Assembly (NCBI GenBank): GCA_041751095.1
Contig: JBGSYC010000103.1
Coordinates: 1 to 47,832 of the forward strand
Origin: JADCRZ01 sp041751095
GTDB lineage: Bacteria > Bacteroidota > Bacteroidia > Chitinophagales > Chitinophagaceae
Reading direction: 5' to 3'
Length of the DNA: 47,832 bases
Shown: positions 17,974 to 24,803 of the stretch, in pieces
Numbering within the stretch: position 1 is the stretch's first letter
Layout of the letters: each line of letters opens with the position of its first letter
Notes under the pieces: generated by a model
Database searches by the model: none
What the model was told of the DNA's origin: nothing
Seen by the model: only the letters and a program-made list of their open reading frames with translations
Program-made: the position numbers and the translations under genes

Positions 17974-19020
17974 TCATTGCGGCCTGGCGAAGCGCTTGTC
18001 GTTAATAAATGTGGAATCGGTAAGCGTTGAGAGAAATGTTTTCAGATAGTATCTTTCTTCTGAAGTGAGCGGTATTTTATTTTTTAAAAGGGGATCAAGG
18101 GTAGCGCTATTCTGCACCCGGGTGGCATAATGATCCAACACATCGTCGATGCTGTAAAACCTTCCATCATGTCCGTACGGAAAAGTCAGCAGTACATTGC
18201 GGAGACCTGGTACCTTAAATTTTAAAGAGTCCTCTTTTTTACCGGTAATTTGCATTCTACCCAAATCTTTTAATGAAGAATTGATGGGCATGCCATTGTT
18301 ACGGTAACTAAGGTCGGTGAACAGTGGCTCCTGGTGGCAGCTTGCACATTTGGCGCGGAACAGGGTATAGCCTGATTGCTCACCAGGGGTAAAAGTGTTT
18401 TCGCCTCTTTTTACCTTGTCGTATTTTGAATTAGCTGAAACAAGTGATCCTACAAACTGCGTCAGGGCTTTCAGCATTTTCTGGCTGTTGATATCATCAC
18501 TGCCAAAAGCAGCACTGAACATCTGTTTGTATTTACTCTCCCTTTTTAATTTACTTAAAACATTATTGATGTCTTCTGCCATTTCATTCGGAGCAGTAAT
18601 GTGAGGCAACGGATGCAACTCCATTTGAGTAACGCCTCCATCCCAATGAAGTTCATTGTGCCATACAAGATTGAAGAGCCCCGGCGCATTGCGTATGGTG
18701 AACTGATTGTTAAAACCATGGCTTAGGTCGTGATCAAAGGTTGAAAACGCAGCAAATTGCTGGTGACAGGACGAGCAGGGAAAATTGCCATCTTTCGACA
18801 GGATGCCATCATAAAATAAAGTTCTGCCCAATTCAAAACCTTCCATGGTCAAGGGATTTCCTTCAAACTTGTATACGGGTTCAGGAAAACCGGGCGGCTT
18901 AGCAAAATCCAATGCTGTTGTGCCACTATCCATGCTATTGCGATCCCTGGAGCAGCCATTTATGCCTACACCTGTTCCGATAAAAACTATAACAAATAAT
19001 ATAGTGAGAGATTTTTTCAT
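17974..19020 (-). CDS. di-haem cytochrome c peroxidase (MauG/CcpA family) lipoprotein
   Basis: A 348-residue exported di-haem protein. The lipobox at GINGC gives C23 as the lipid-anchored residue. The two c-type haem sites are CSSCH (C82-H86) and CASCHQ (C225-H229), in the order and spacing of bacterial cytochrome c peroxidases and MauG-like enzymes. These reduce hydrogen peroxide with electrons from small c-type carriers in the periplasm or carry out other oxidations. Its stop lies seven bases from that of the small orphan gene, which converges on it; the two share no operon. The exact substrate is not assignable. Confidence 0.9.
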   Translation of the reverse strand: MKKSLTILFVIVFIGTGVGINGCSRDRNSMDSGTTALDFAKPPGFPEPVYKFEGNPLTMEGFELGRTLFYDGILSKDGNFPCSSCHQQFAAFSTFDHDLSHGFNNQFTIRNAPGLFNLVWHNELHWDGGVTQMELHPLPHITAPNEMAEDINNVLSKLKRESKYKQMFSAAFGSDDINSQKMLKALTQFVGSLVSANSKYDKVKRGENTFTPGEQSGYTLFRAKCASCHQEPLFTDLSYRNNGMPINSSLKDLGRMQITGKKEDSLKFKVPGLRNVLLTFPYGHDGRFYSIDDVLDHYATRVQNSATLDPLLKNKIPLTSEERYYLKTFLSTLTDSTFINDKRFARPQ

Positions 19021-19089
19021 CAGAGTTGCTAATTTACGTTTCCTGCTTATTTAAGTATGCATCTACGTTAACCTCTCGTACTTCCTTCA

Positions 19090-19488
19090 TCAAACAATCC
19101 TTACCTTTTTACGGGTCTCTTTAACTGCCGACTCCTTCTTTTTTGTTTCTATCCTTTTCTCTTTGGACTGCCTTGATGGCTTTGTGGGCACCCTTTTCTT
19201 TTCTTTTTTTAAAGCCGTGGCAATAAGCCCATTTAGTTTCCTCAACACTTCCTTTTTATTGGCCAGTTGTGTGCGGTGAACCTGGCTTTTTACCTGGAGA
19301 TATCCTTCTGAGTTGATTTTGCCGGCCAGCTTTTTTACAACACGATCCCTCTGTTCTTCGCTTAGCAGGGTTGAATCGGCAACATGAAAATAACCTTCCA
19401 CCATGGTTTCTACCTTGTTCACGTTCTGGCCGCCTTTTCCCCCGCTACGGGCCGTTTTGAACTTTATTTCTGAAGAAACGTCGATCAT
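19090..19488 (-). CDS. arfB: alternative ribosome-rescue peptidyl-tRNA hydrolase
   Basis: A 132-residue protein of the ArfB/YaeJ type, which enters the A site of stalled ribosomes without a stop codon and hydrolyses peptidyl-tRNA. The catalytic GGQ lies at residues 19-21 in SGGKGGQNVNKVET. The C-terminal tail is strongly basic (clusters such as KKEKKR and KEKRIETKKKE), as needed to occupy the mRNA channel. The length matches ArfB and is far too short for RF1/RF2. It is divergent from dtd, with 40 bases between the start codons. Confidence 0.92.
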   Translation of the reverse strand: MIDVSSEIKFKTARSGGKGGQNVNKVETMVEGYFHVADSTLLSEEQRDRVVKKLAGKINSEGYLQVKSQVHRTQLANKKEVLRKLNGLIATALKKEKKRVPTKPSRQSKEKRIETKKKESAVKETRKKVRIV

Positions 19489-19500
19489 AATTGTGTATCC

Positions 19501-19510
19501 GTAAATTTAC
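19501..19510. promoter_or_regulatory. palindromic GTAAATTTAC in the arfB-dtd divergent promoter
   Basis: A perfect 10-base palindrome in the 40-base gap between arfB (-) and dtd (+). On each strand it contains TAAATTTA, one mismatch from the TAnnTTTG -7 element. It is 12 bases from the arfB start and 18 from the dtd start. It could be a shared -7 region firing in both directions, or an operator. Confidence 0.35.
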
Positions 19511-19528
19511 ACAGAATAATCTGCATTA

Positions 19529-19981
19529 ATGAGGGCAGTCATACAAAGGGTTAAAGACGCAAGTGTGAGTATCGGTGAAAAGGAAAAAGCCCGCATTGGA
19601 ACAGGACTGGTAGTGTTTTTGGGAATTGAAGAGGCAGATACTATCGACGACGTAAGATGGCTCAGCAGCAAGATTGTTCAATTGCGAATTTTTGATGATG
19701 CCAACGGTGTTATGAATGTTTCGGTAAGGGACATGGGCGGCGATATTCTGCTGATAAGCCAGTTTACCCTTTATGCATCTACCAAAAAAGGAAACCGGCC
19801 TTCATATATCCGTGCTGCCAGCCCGGGTTATGCAATCCCTTTATATGAACAGATGATCGCAGCAGTAACATCAGCTTTGGGAAAAAATATCGGAACCGGT
19901 GAATTCCAGGCTGATATGCAGGTTTCTTTATTGAATGATGGCCCCGTGACGATCGTCATCGACAGCCGGAGCAAGGAGTAA
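19529..19981 (+). CDS. dtd: D-aminoacyl-tRNA deacylase
   Basis: A 150-residue cytoplasmic proofreading enzyme that removes D-amino acids (and glycine from tRNA-Ala) from mischarged tRNAs. Both family motifs are present: SQFTLYA starting at S77, and DGPVT with the Gly-cisPro pair at G138-P139. NRPSYIRAA is also typical. The length is normal. It is divergent from arfB, so two translation-quality genes share an upstream region. Confidence 0.95.
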   Translation: MRAVIQRVKDASVSIGEKEKARIGTGLVVFLGIEEADTIDDVRWLSSKIVQLRIFDDANGVMNVSVRDMGGDILLISQFTLYASTKKGNRPSYIRAASPGYAIPLYEQMIAAVTSALGKNIGTGEFQADMQVSLLNDGPVTIVIDSRSKE

Positions 19982-20090
19982 CCAATTGAAAAGAGATAAC
20001 ATGCCGGGAAGAGTGACAGCGCTTTACCGGACTTTTACGCGAAAATACATTTCCGGCCTCCGCATCTTCAATAATACCGTTAATTTACGT

Positions 20091-20136
20091 CTGCGGGTGA
20101 AAAGCAGAAATGCCGGGCATCGCCCCTCATCCGCAG
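20091..20136 (+). ncRNA. candidate structured 5' leader of the MazG-like gene
   Basis: CTGCGGGTGA (20091-20100) pairs with TCATCCGCAG (20127-20136) as a 10-bp stem with one G-U pair. The 26-base interior can form its own GGGC/GCCC hairpin. A weak TAATTTAC box (20081-20088) sits directly upstream, so a transcript starting near 20090 would begin with this structure, 54 bases before the MazG start at 20191. It matches no riboswitch I know. Confidence 0.3.
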
Positions 20137-20190
20137 CAACGGCCATGCGGTTTAGCGTTTTTAAATGCTGAAATGATAAATTCCAGGTAA

Positions 20191-20517
20191 ATGACCATAG
20201 AACAGGCACAACAAGCGGTTGACGAATGGATCAAAACGGTTGGCGTCAGATATTTTAATGAATTGACCAACCTTGGTATGCTGATGGAGGAAGTGGGAGA
20301 GTTATCCCGGATAATTGTTCGCAAATACGGTGAGCAGTCATTTAAAGAGTCTGATCAAAACAAAGAGCTTTCTGATGAAATGGCCGATGTACTATGGGTG
20401 TTGATATGCCTGGCAAATCAAACAGGCGTTAACCTGACTGACGCATTGATGAAAAATCTGGAAAAGAAAAGCTACCGCGATGCTGAAAGGCATAAAAACA
20501 ACCGGAAATTAACCTAG
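20191..20517 (+). CDS. MazG-like nucleotide pyrophosphohydrolase
   Basis: A 108-residue all-alpha NTP pyrophosphatase of the MazG/dCTPase-like superfamily, probably removing modified nucleoside triphosphates. The metal-binding acidic motifs are visible: LMEEVGELSR in the first helix pair (EEVGE) and LSDEMADVLWVL (DE-AD) in the second. Single-domain length fits the compact subfamily. It follows dtd on the same strand with a 209-base gap that holds a candidate leader hairpin. The 119 bases after the stop lead into the repeat element at 20636. Confidence 0.85.
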   Translation: MTIEQAQQAVDEWIKTVGVRYFNELTNLGMLMEEVGELSRIIVRKYGEQSFKESDQNKELSDEMADVLWVLICLANQTGVNLTDALMKNLEKKSYRDAERHKNNRKLT

Positions 20518-20720
20518 CAACGGAAATTAAATGAGCCTGCCCATGTCTGTATGTCTGCTGCTGCATATTGAGCAGCTTCTCTGCATTTTTTTACAAAAGT
20601 ATTGGGCGTAAGAAATTTTGAAAGCACAATTAAACGGGTGCATTTCAAAGTGTCGCCGTTGGTAAGGCGCCACCGTTGTTGCTTAATATTGTTCAATTCT
20701 ATCCTTAAAGATGGTACTAA

Positions 20721-20764
20721 CCTATTATCCTATTTTAGCTTCGTCATCATTTATTTCAATAAGG
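20721..20764. repeat. degenerate palindromic repeat, copy A of 3
   Basis: Shares the core ATTTTAGCTTCGTCATCATTT with copy C and ends in AATAAGG. The left arm CCTATTAT is an imperfect complement of the right end. Copies B and C follow at intervals of about 215 and 232 bases. Confidence 0.5.
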
Positions 20765-20777
20765 TATTGACTTAATT

Positions 20778-20866
20778 GGCTCCATTGGGGCCTCGTAAAC
20801 TTCACGTGGCTCCTATGGAGCCGAACCCTGTGAGCATGTTTTGCTATAAACACGAGGCCCACTCCA
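20778..20866. repeat. palindromic module with GGCTCC/GGAGCC hairpin, copy 1
   Basis: Outer arms GGGCCTCGT (20788-20796) and ACGAGGCCC (20852-20860) are perfect 9-bp inverted repeats. Nested inside is the hairpin GGCTCCTATGGAGCC (20808-20822). The hairpin, the following GAA, and the TATAAACACGAGGC-like right arm recur at 46474-46530, so this is a dispersed family rather than a chance structure. Confidence 0.6.
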
Positions 20867-20935
20867 ACAATGATTTCGGTCCTGGTATTACTTTGTAAGC
20901 GTCATTAATTTGATAGAGCTTTAGCTAGAAGAAAT

Positions 20936-20975
20936 CTTATTTTGGTTCTGCCATCAATTACTTTCAATAATAAGG
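20936..20975. repeat. degenerate palindromic repeat, copy B of 3
   Basis: CTTATT (20936-20941) and AATAAGG (20969-20975) form the inverted ends around an interior related to copies A and C (ATTTTGGTTCTGCCATCA). It is the most diverged of the three copies. Confidence 0.45.
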
Positions 20976-21167
20976 TAGACTTTATGAGGACAATCATTGC
21001 TACTAAGGTTTGAGATGATCTCTCTATCGAGTTTGATATGCAATCATCATAGCCGCCGGCGTTTGGAAGCCAGAACAGCAACATTTTGTTAATAATTCAC
21101 CATCATCAACAGATAACGCCTTGCTGCTTCAACCTTAGTAGAGAATGTTCTTGCCAAATCGATCCAA

Positions 21168-21213
21168 CCTTATTATTTTAGCTCCGCCGTCATTTGATTT
21201 TACGGTAATAAGG
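21168..21213. repeat. palindromic repeat, copy C of 3 (best preserved)
   Basis: Perfect 8-bp inverted ends CCTTATTA (21168-21175) and TAATAAGG (21206-21213), extended inward by CCGT/ACGG after a bulge. The interior ATTTTAGCTCCGCCGTCATT aligns with copy A. Confidence 0.55.
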
Positions 21214-21422
21214 TAGAGTATGCATGATTACCAATGCCAGGTGAGGCGACAATTGAAATGCACCCCAATTTATTACCCGGTAAGTAAAGCCACTTATTTT
21301 GCATTCCATGTCAGGAAGTAAATCTCCATGCATTGCCGGAAGGTTGGTACAGTACTAAATGGAGATAACGAGTGATAAATCAAAAAACAGTACTTAGTTC
21401 AGTATATGCCCCCCGACTTCCT

Positions 21423-21430
21423 TACTTTTG
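21423..21430 (+). promoter_or_regulatory. promoter -7 box of glyQS
   Basis: TACTTTTG is an exact TAnnTTTG match ending 9 bases before the ATG at 21440. Since transcription normally starts a few bases after this box, the glyQS mRNA may be nearly leaderless. Confidence 0.55.
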
Positions 21431-21439
21431 CGGGTTATT

Positions 21440-22885
21440 ATGGCAAATGACACAACCCGGTTCCAGGCAATTATAGCACATTGCAAGGAGTATGGCTTTA
21501 TTTTTCCATCCAGTGAAATTTACGACGGACTTAGCGCGGTATACGATTACGGCCAACACGGCAGTGAGTTAAAGAAGAACATCCGTGATTACTGGTGGAA
21601 GACAATGACCCAGATGAATGACAATATCGTTGGAATCGATGCTGCGATATTCATGCATCCGACCACGTGGAAGGCAAGTGGCCACGTAGATAATTTCAGC
21701 GATCCGATGATTGACAATAAAGACAGCAATAAGAGGTACCGGGTAGATCATCTGATTGAGGCCCGGGCGGATGAACTGGAAAGCGAGGGTAAAGCCCCGG
21801 AGGCGCAAACCCTTCTGGCGGAGATGGACAGGTTGCTGGCTTTAAGCGACTATGATGGATTAAAACAACTCATTGAGGACAACAACATAAAATGTTCCGT
21901 TAGCGGCACAGTAAACTGGACGGAGGTTCGCCAGTTCAACCTGATGTTCTCGACCCGGATAGGTAATGTCAGCGGTGAAGAGGAGTCCAATGAAATATAC
22001 CTGAGGCCGGAAACGGCGCAGGGCATTTTTGTCAATTTTCTTAATGTGCAGAAATCGGGACGGCTAAAAATTCCTTTTGGTATCGCGCAGGTAGGTAAGG
22101 CATTCCGTAATGAAATCGTCGCGCGGCAGTTTATCTTTCGTATGAGGGAATTCGAACAAATGGAGATGCAGTTTTTTATTCGTCCTGGTACCCAAAAGGA
22201 GTGGTATGACTTTTGGAAAGAAGAAAGAATGAGGTGGCACCGGAGCCTTGGCATACCTGCAGAGAAGTACCGTTTTCATGATCATATCAAACTGGCGCAT
22301 TACGCAGACGCAGCCTGTGACATTGAATACGATTTTCCGATCGGATTTAAGGAAGTGGAGGGAATTCATTCCAGGACGGATTTCGACCTGAAAAGCCACC
22401 AGGAATTCAGTAAAAAGAAGATGCAATATTTCGACAACGAGATAAATCAGCATTATATTCCCTATGTTATTGAAACCTCTATCGGACTGGACAGGACAGT
22501 AATGATGATCTTAAGTGAAGCGTACCAGGAGGAGGATTTAAGCTCTGGCGACAAAGCAGACAGCCGGGTGGTATTACGGTTCCCGGCAATGCTTGCTCCG
22601 GTTAAATTAGCAGTATTCCCCTTGGTGAAAAAAGATGGCCTGCCGGATATTGCCAAAGAGATCATGAACCAGTGCAAGTCGTCATTGCGGTGTTTCTACG
22701 AAGAAAAGGATGCCATCGGAAAACGTTACCGCCGGATGGATGCGATAGGTACGCCGTTTTGTGTAACGGTTGACCATCAGACAAAGGAAGACAACACCGT
22801 TACGCTTAGGCGTCGCGATACCATGCAACAGGAAAGGATACCTATTGCTGAAATTAAAACCACGGTTCTCAACGAGATCAGTTAA
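21440..22885 (+). CDS. glyQS: glycyl-tRNA synthetase, class II single-chain type
   Basis: A 481-residue class IIa synthetase charging tRNA-Gly, of the homodimeric type. N-terminal motif 1 region is GFIFPSSEIYDGLSAVYDYG. Motif 2 is FRNEIVARQFIFRMREFEQME. Motif 3 is ETSIGLDRTVMMIL. The anticodon-binding domain covers about the last 120 residues (APVKLAVFPLVKK...). A TTG four codons upstream is also in frame, but it overlaps the -7 box, so the ATG at 21440 is the real start. Confidence 0.95.
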   Translation: MANDTTRFQAIIAHCKEYGFIFPSSEIYDGLSAVYDYGQHGSELKKNIRDYWWKTMTQMNDNIVGIDAAIFMHPTTWKASGHVDNFSDPMIDNKDSNKRYRVDHLIEARADELESEGKAPEAQTLLAEMDRLLALSDYDGLKQLIEDNNIKCSVSGTVNWTEVRQFNLMFSTRIGNVSGEEESNEIYLRPETAQGIFVNFLNVQKSGRLKIPFGIAQVGKAFRNEIVARQFIFRMREFEQMEMQFFIRPGTQKEWYDFWKEERMRWHRSLGIPAEKYRFHDHIKLAHYADAACDIEYDFPIGFKEVEGIHSRTDFDLKSHQEFSKKKMQYFDNEINQHYIPYVIETSIGLDRTVMMILSEAYQEEDLSSGDKADSRVVLRFPAMLAPVKLAVFPLVKKDGLPDIAKEIMNQCKSSLRCFYEEKDAIGKRYRRMDAIGTPFCVTVDHQTKEDNTVTLRRRDTMQQERIPIAEIKTTVLNEIS

Positions 22886-22971
22886 ATTTTCGTACCCGGG
22901 TTTATTCACTTAAGACATTTAGCTCCGAAAGTGCGGAATAAGTGGATCGAATCAAAGAGAAAACAAAAAAC

Positions 22972-23271
22972 ATGCTTGCTATTGAAACGGTTTTCGACGT
23001 GATCTGGCTTCCGCTGATTATTGTCTTTGCGGCATTTATCGGCTTTACCCTGAGGAACCAGCAGATCAAAAAATATAAAAAGCGAATACTTTCTCTTGAG
23101 AATGAGATGCTGAATAACCATGCAGAAATATTAAGGCTTCAACAGGAACTTGTATTATTGGAGAAGAGCCGCCCTGCCACCAAATCCCTCGTCGTAAATA
23201 TGAAAGAAACGCTCCCGGATGAAAAGGAGGAAAATCCCGATGCTGCATCCCGAAAAAAAGCTAATCCTTAA
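22972..23271 (+). CDS. small membrane protein with coiled coil
   Basis: A 99-residue protein with one N-terminal transmembrane helix (about 5-27, FDVIWLPLIIVFAAFIGFTL), then a basic stop-transfer segment, then a predicted coiled coil (about 40-70, ILSLENEMLNNHAEILRLQQ). The tail is acidic and lysine-rich. I recognise no named family. An in-frame GTG ten codons upstream is an alternative start, but the ATG at 22972 gives a normal membrane-protein N-terminus. It follows glyQS by 86 bases. Confidence 0.6.
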   Translation: MLAIETVFDVIWLPLIIVFAAFIGFTLRNQQIKKYKKRILSLENEMLNNHAEILRLQQELVLLEKSRPATKSLVVNMKETLPDEKEENPDAASRKKANP

Positions 23272-23331
23272 TCTTATCCCGATGCGAGCGCTGGTGGATA
23301 TCCTGTTTTACCAGGCTGATCCCTGGATCAT

Positions 23332-24087
23332 CTACCCATATAATTCGAGGTGGATACTTTTTTTGTCATAGCCCAAGGCAAGAATACGCTGCCTGGCTTC
23401 ATCGATCATATTTTTCCATCCGCATAAATAAAAAAGGGCGGGACTTGGTTGCGGTTCGGCGCCGGGCGCAGGCGCCAGCATTTTATTTTTGCAAATCTCT
23501 TCATAAGCTGCATGGACATAGCCGGTACGGTAATCGCCGGGCTCTTCCCGCGAGAATGTAGGAATATAATGAAACGAACTGACATCTTTCTCCAGTTGTT
23601 TCAATTCGTTTCCGTAAAGACAATCGCTGAATTTCCTGCATCCGAATATAAGGTAGATATCCTTGTGATCAATCTGATTGTTGAGTATGTGGTGGGCCAT
23701 AGAACGGAAGGGCGCAACGCCCGTGCCTGTGCAAACGAGGAAGACATCCTTGTCTAATATCGAAGGTAAAACAAAAACACCCTGCGGGCCGCGCAACCTT
23801 AACGCCGAGCCCAGGCTAACTTCATTGAAAAGGTAAGTGGTACCCAGCCCGCCTTCAAGCAGAACAATCACCAGCTCAAAAACGTTTGTGCCGTCTGGCC
23901 ATGAAGCAATTGAATAGCTACGCCAGCGCTTATTGGGTTTTTCGTGTATAGGCAAATCAAGGGTTACAAACTGCCCTGGCACAAAATCGAAACTGTCAAG
24001 TTCCGGAACCTCGATCCAAAACCTTTTGGTGCTTTGTGTTTCGTCTTCAATTCGTATAACGGTACCGGTGCGCCAGGGTTGCAGCAT
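23332..24087 (-). CDS. FNR-family flavin reductase (ferredoxin/flavodoxin-NADP reductase-like)
   Basis: A 251-residue soluble FAD/NAD(P)H oxidoreductase. The FAD-binding domain contains RWRSYSIAS (the RxYS signature, R56-S59) and the phosphate-binding GGLGTTYL. The NAD(P) domain contains GTGVAPFRSM (121-130), the IFGCRK segment and a C-terminal CGWKNMIDEA. No 2Fe-2S motif is fused. The partner could be a ferredoxin, a flavodoxin or an oxygenase; none is encoded beside it. The C-terminus ends LELYG, close to the common family end. Confidence 0.88.
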   Translation of the reverse strand: MLQPWRTGTVIRIEDETQSTKRFWIEVPELDSFDFVPGQFVTLDLPIHEKPNKRWRSYSIASWPDGTNVFELVIVLLEGGLGTTYLFNEVSLGSALRLRGPQGVFVLPSILDKDVFLVCTGTGVAPFRSMAHHILNNQIDHKDIYLIFGCRKFSDCLYGNELKQLEKDVSSFHYIPTFSREEPGDYRTGYVHAAYEEICKNKMLAPAPGAEPQPSPALFYLCGWKNMIDEARQRILALGYDKKSIHLELYG

Positions 24088-24203
24088 ACGATTAATTATT
24101 CAGCTCTTAAAAAATAGTAAGTTAACAAAAAAGTTTTACCGCGGAAATTACCTTCCTTTTAGCGCGCTACGGGCAATGTACCGCTTCCTACAGAAGTGTG
24201 CAC

Positions 24204-24725
24204 TTAATACAATGCATCCCTTTTCACCTCCCTGATATCGGAAGCAGTGAGGTGCTTCTTTCTTTTCCTGTAATGCAATTCCATTACAAGTGATTTAGAC
24301 GCATACCTCGCAGGCACGGTTCCTCCGGATGAAGCAGGATCAAGGGCTGTAAAGTCCACCCGGTATACCTTGTTTTTTGTGGCAGGTACCAGTATCGTGG
24401 AATTCTCCTGTACGGCTACAGACCCACTGCCTTTTGGCTGGCCTAACATAACGGGTGCAGTTACCTCTGTTAAATGCCCGTTAAAAGGAACTCCGCCAAT
24501 CCATATCTTATTCAGCGTTATGCCGGGCCTTTTGGTTTCAATAAAAATGAGGTAATTGCCGCTGGCAGCATTCTTTTTCGCCTCTTCCCTGCTGGTGACT
24601 CCTTTTGACACAGGCTGAAAAAATGCATACACTTTCCTGGCGGGAAAACAGAGCTGTCCAAAACTCTTTTGCCCCGCGAGAACAAAAAATGAGAGCATGA
24701 AAAAGATAAGTTTTCTGACGTTCAT
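24204..24725 (-). CDS. secreted protein of unknown function
   Basis: A 173-residue protein with a clear Sec signal peptide (FFMLSFFVLAGQKSFGQ, cleavage near residue 23). I recognise no domain. The mature part is beta-rich, and it ends in a basic tail (HYRKRKKHLTASDIREVKRD). It lies downstream of the large BNR/T9SS gene on the same strand, but a hairpin with a T-run separates the two, so independent expression is likely. Confidence 0.65.
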   Translation of the reverse strand: MNVRKLIFFMLSFFVLAGQKSFGQLCFPARKVYAFFQPVSKGVTSREEAKKNAASGNYLIFIETKRPGITLNKIWIGGVPFNGHLTEVTAPVMLGQPKGSGSVAVQENSTILVPATKNKVYRVDFTALDPASSGGTVPARYASKSLVMELHYRKRKKHLTASDIREVKRDALY

Positions 24726-24744
24726 GGTTAAGCGAAAAATGAGT

Positions 24745-24783
24745 TAAAAAATGAATACCGGCTTATTACTGATAAACCGGTAT
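24745..24783 (-). terminator. terminator of the BNR-repeat gene
   Basis: On the minus strand, ATACCGG (24777-24783) pairs with CCGGTAT (24755-24761) as a 7-bp stem around a 15-base loop. It is followed by TCATTTTTTAAC. It lies 21 bases after the stop of the BNR gene. Confidence 0.6.
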
Positions 24784-24803
24784 CTGATTCATAAACCAGG
24801 AGG

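Larger units (their letters stand above)
20636..21265. mobile_element. MITE-like non-coding element with inverted ends
   Basis: This roughly 630-base stretch has no plausible gene and is bounded by inverted copies of one sequence. The left end is 20636-20657 (GGGTGCATTTCAAAGTGT then CGCC). The right end, 21245-21265, reads GGCGACAATTGAAATGCACC plus C. The arms differ by a one-base indel and one substitution. Inside are three degenerate hairpin repeats (20721-20764, 20936-20975, 21168-21213) and an 85-base palindromic module. No transposase is encoded. No exact target duplication is visible; both flanks contain CAATT, but not abutting both arms. It may be a non-autonomous or decayed element. 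Confidence 0.5.

Noticed and set aside
20191..20517. Toxin-antitoxin role for the MazG-like gene
   Set aside because: MazG-like pyrophosphohydrolases are housekeeping enzymes and no mazEF-type partner is adjacent.
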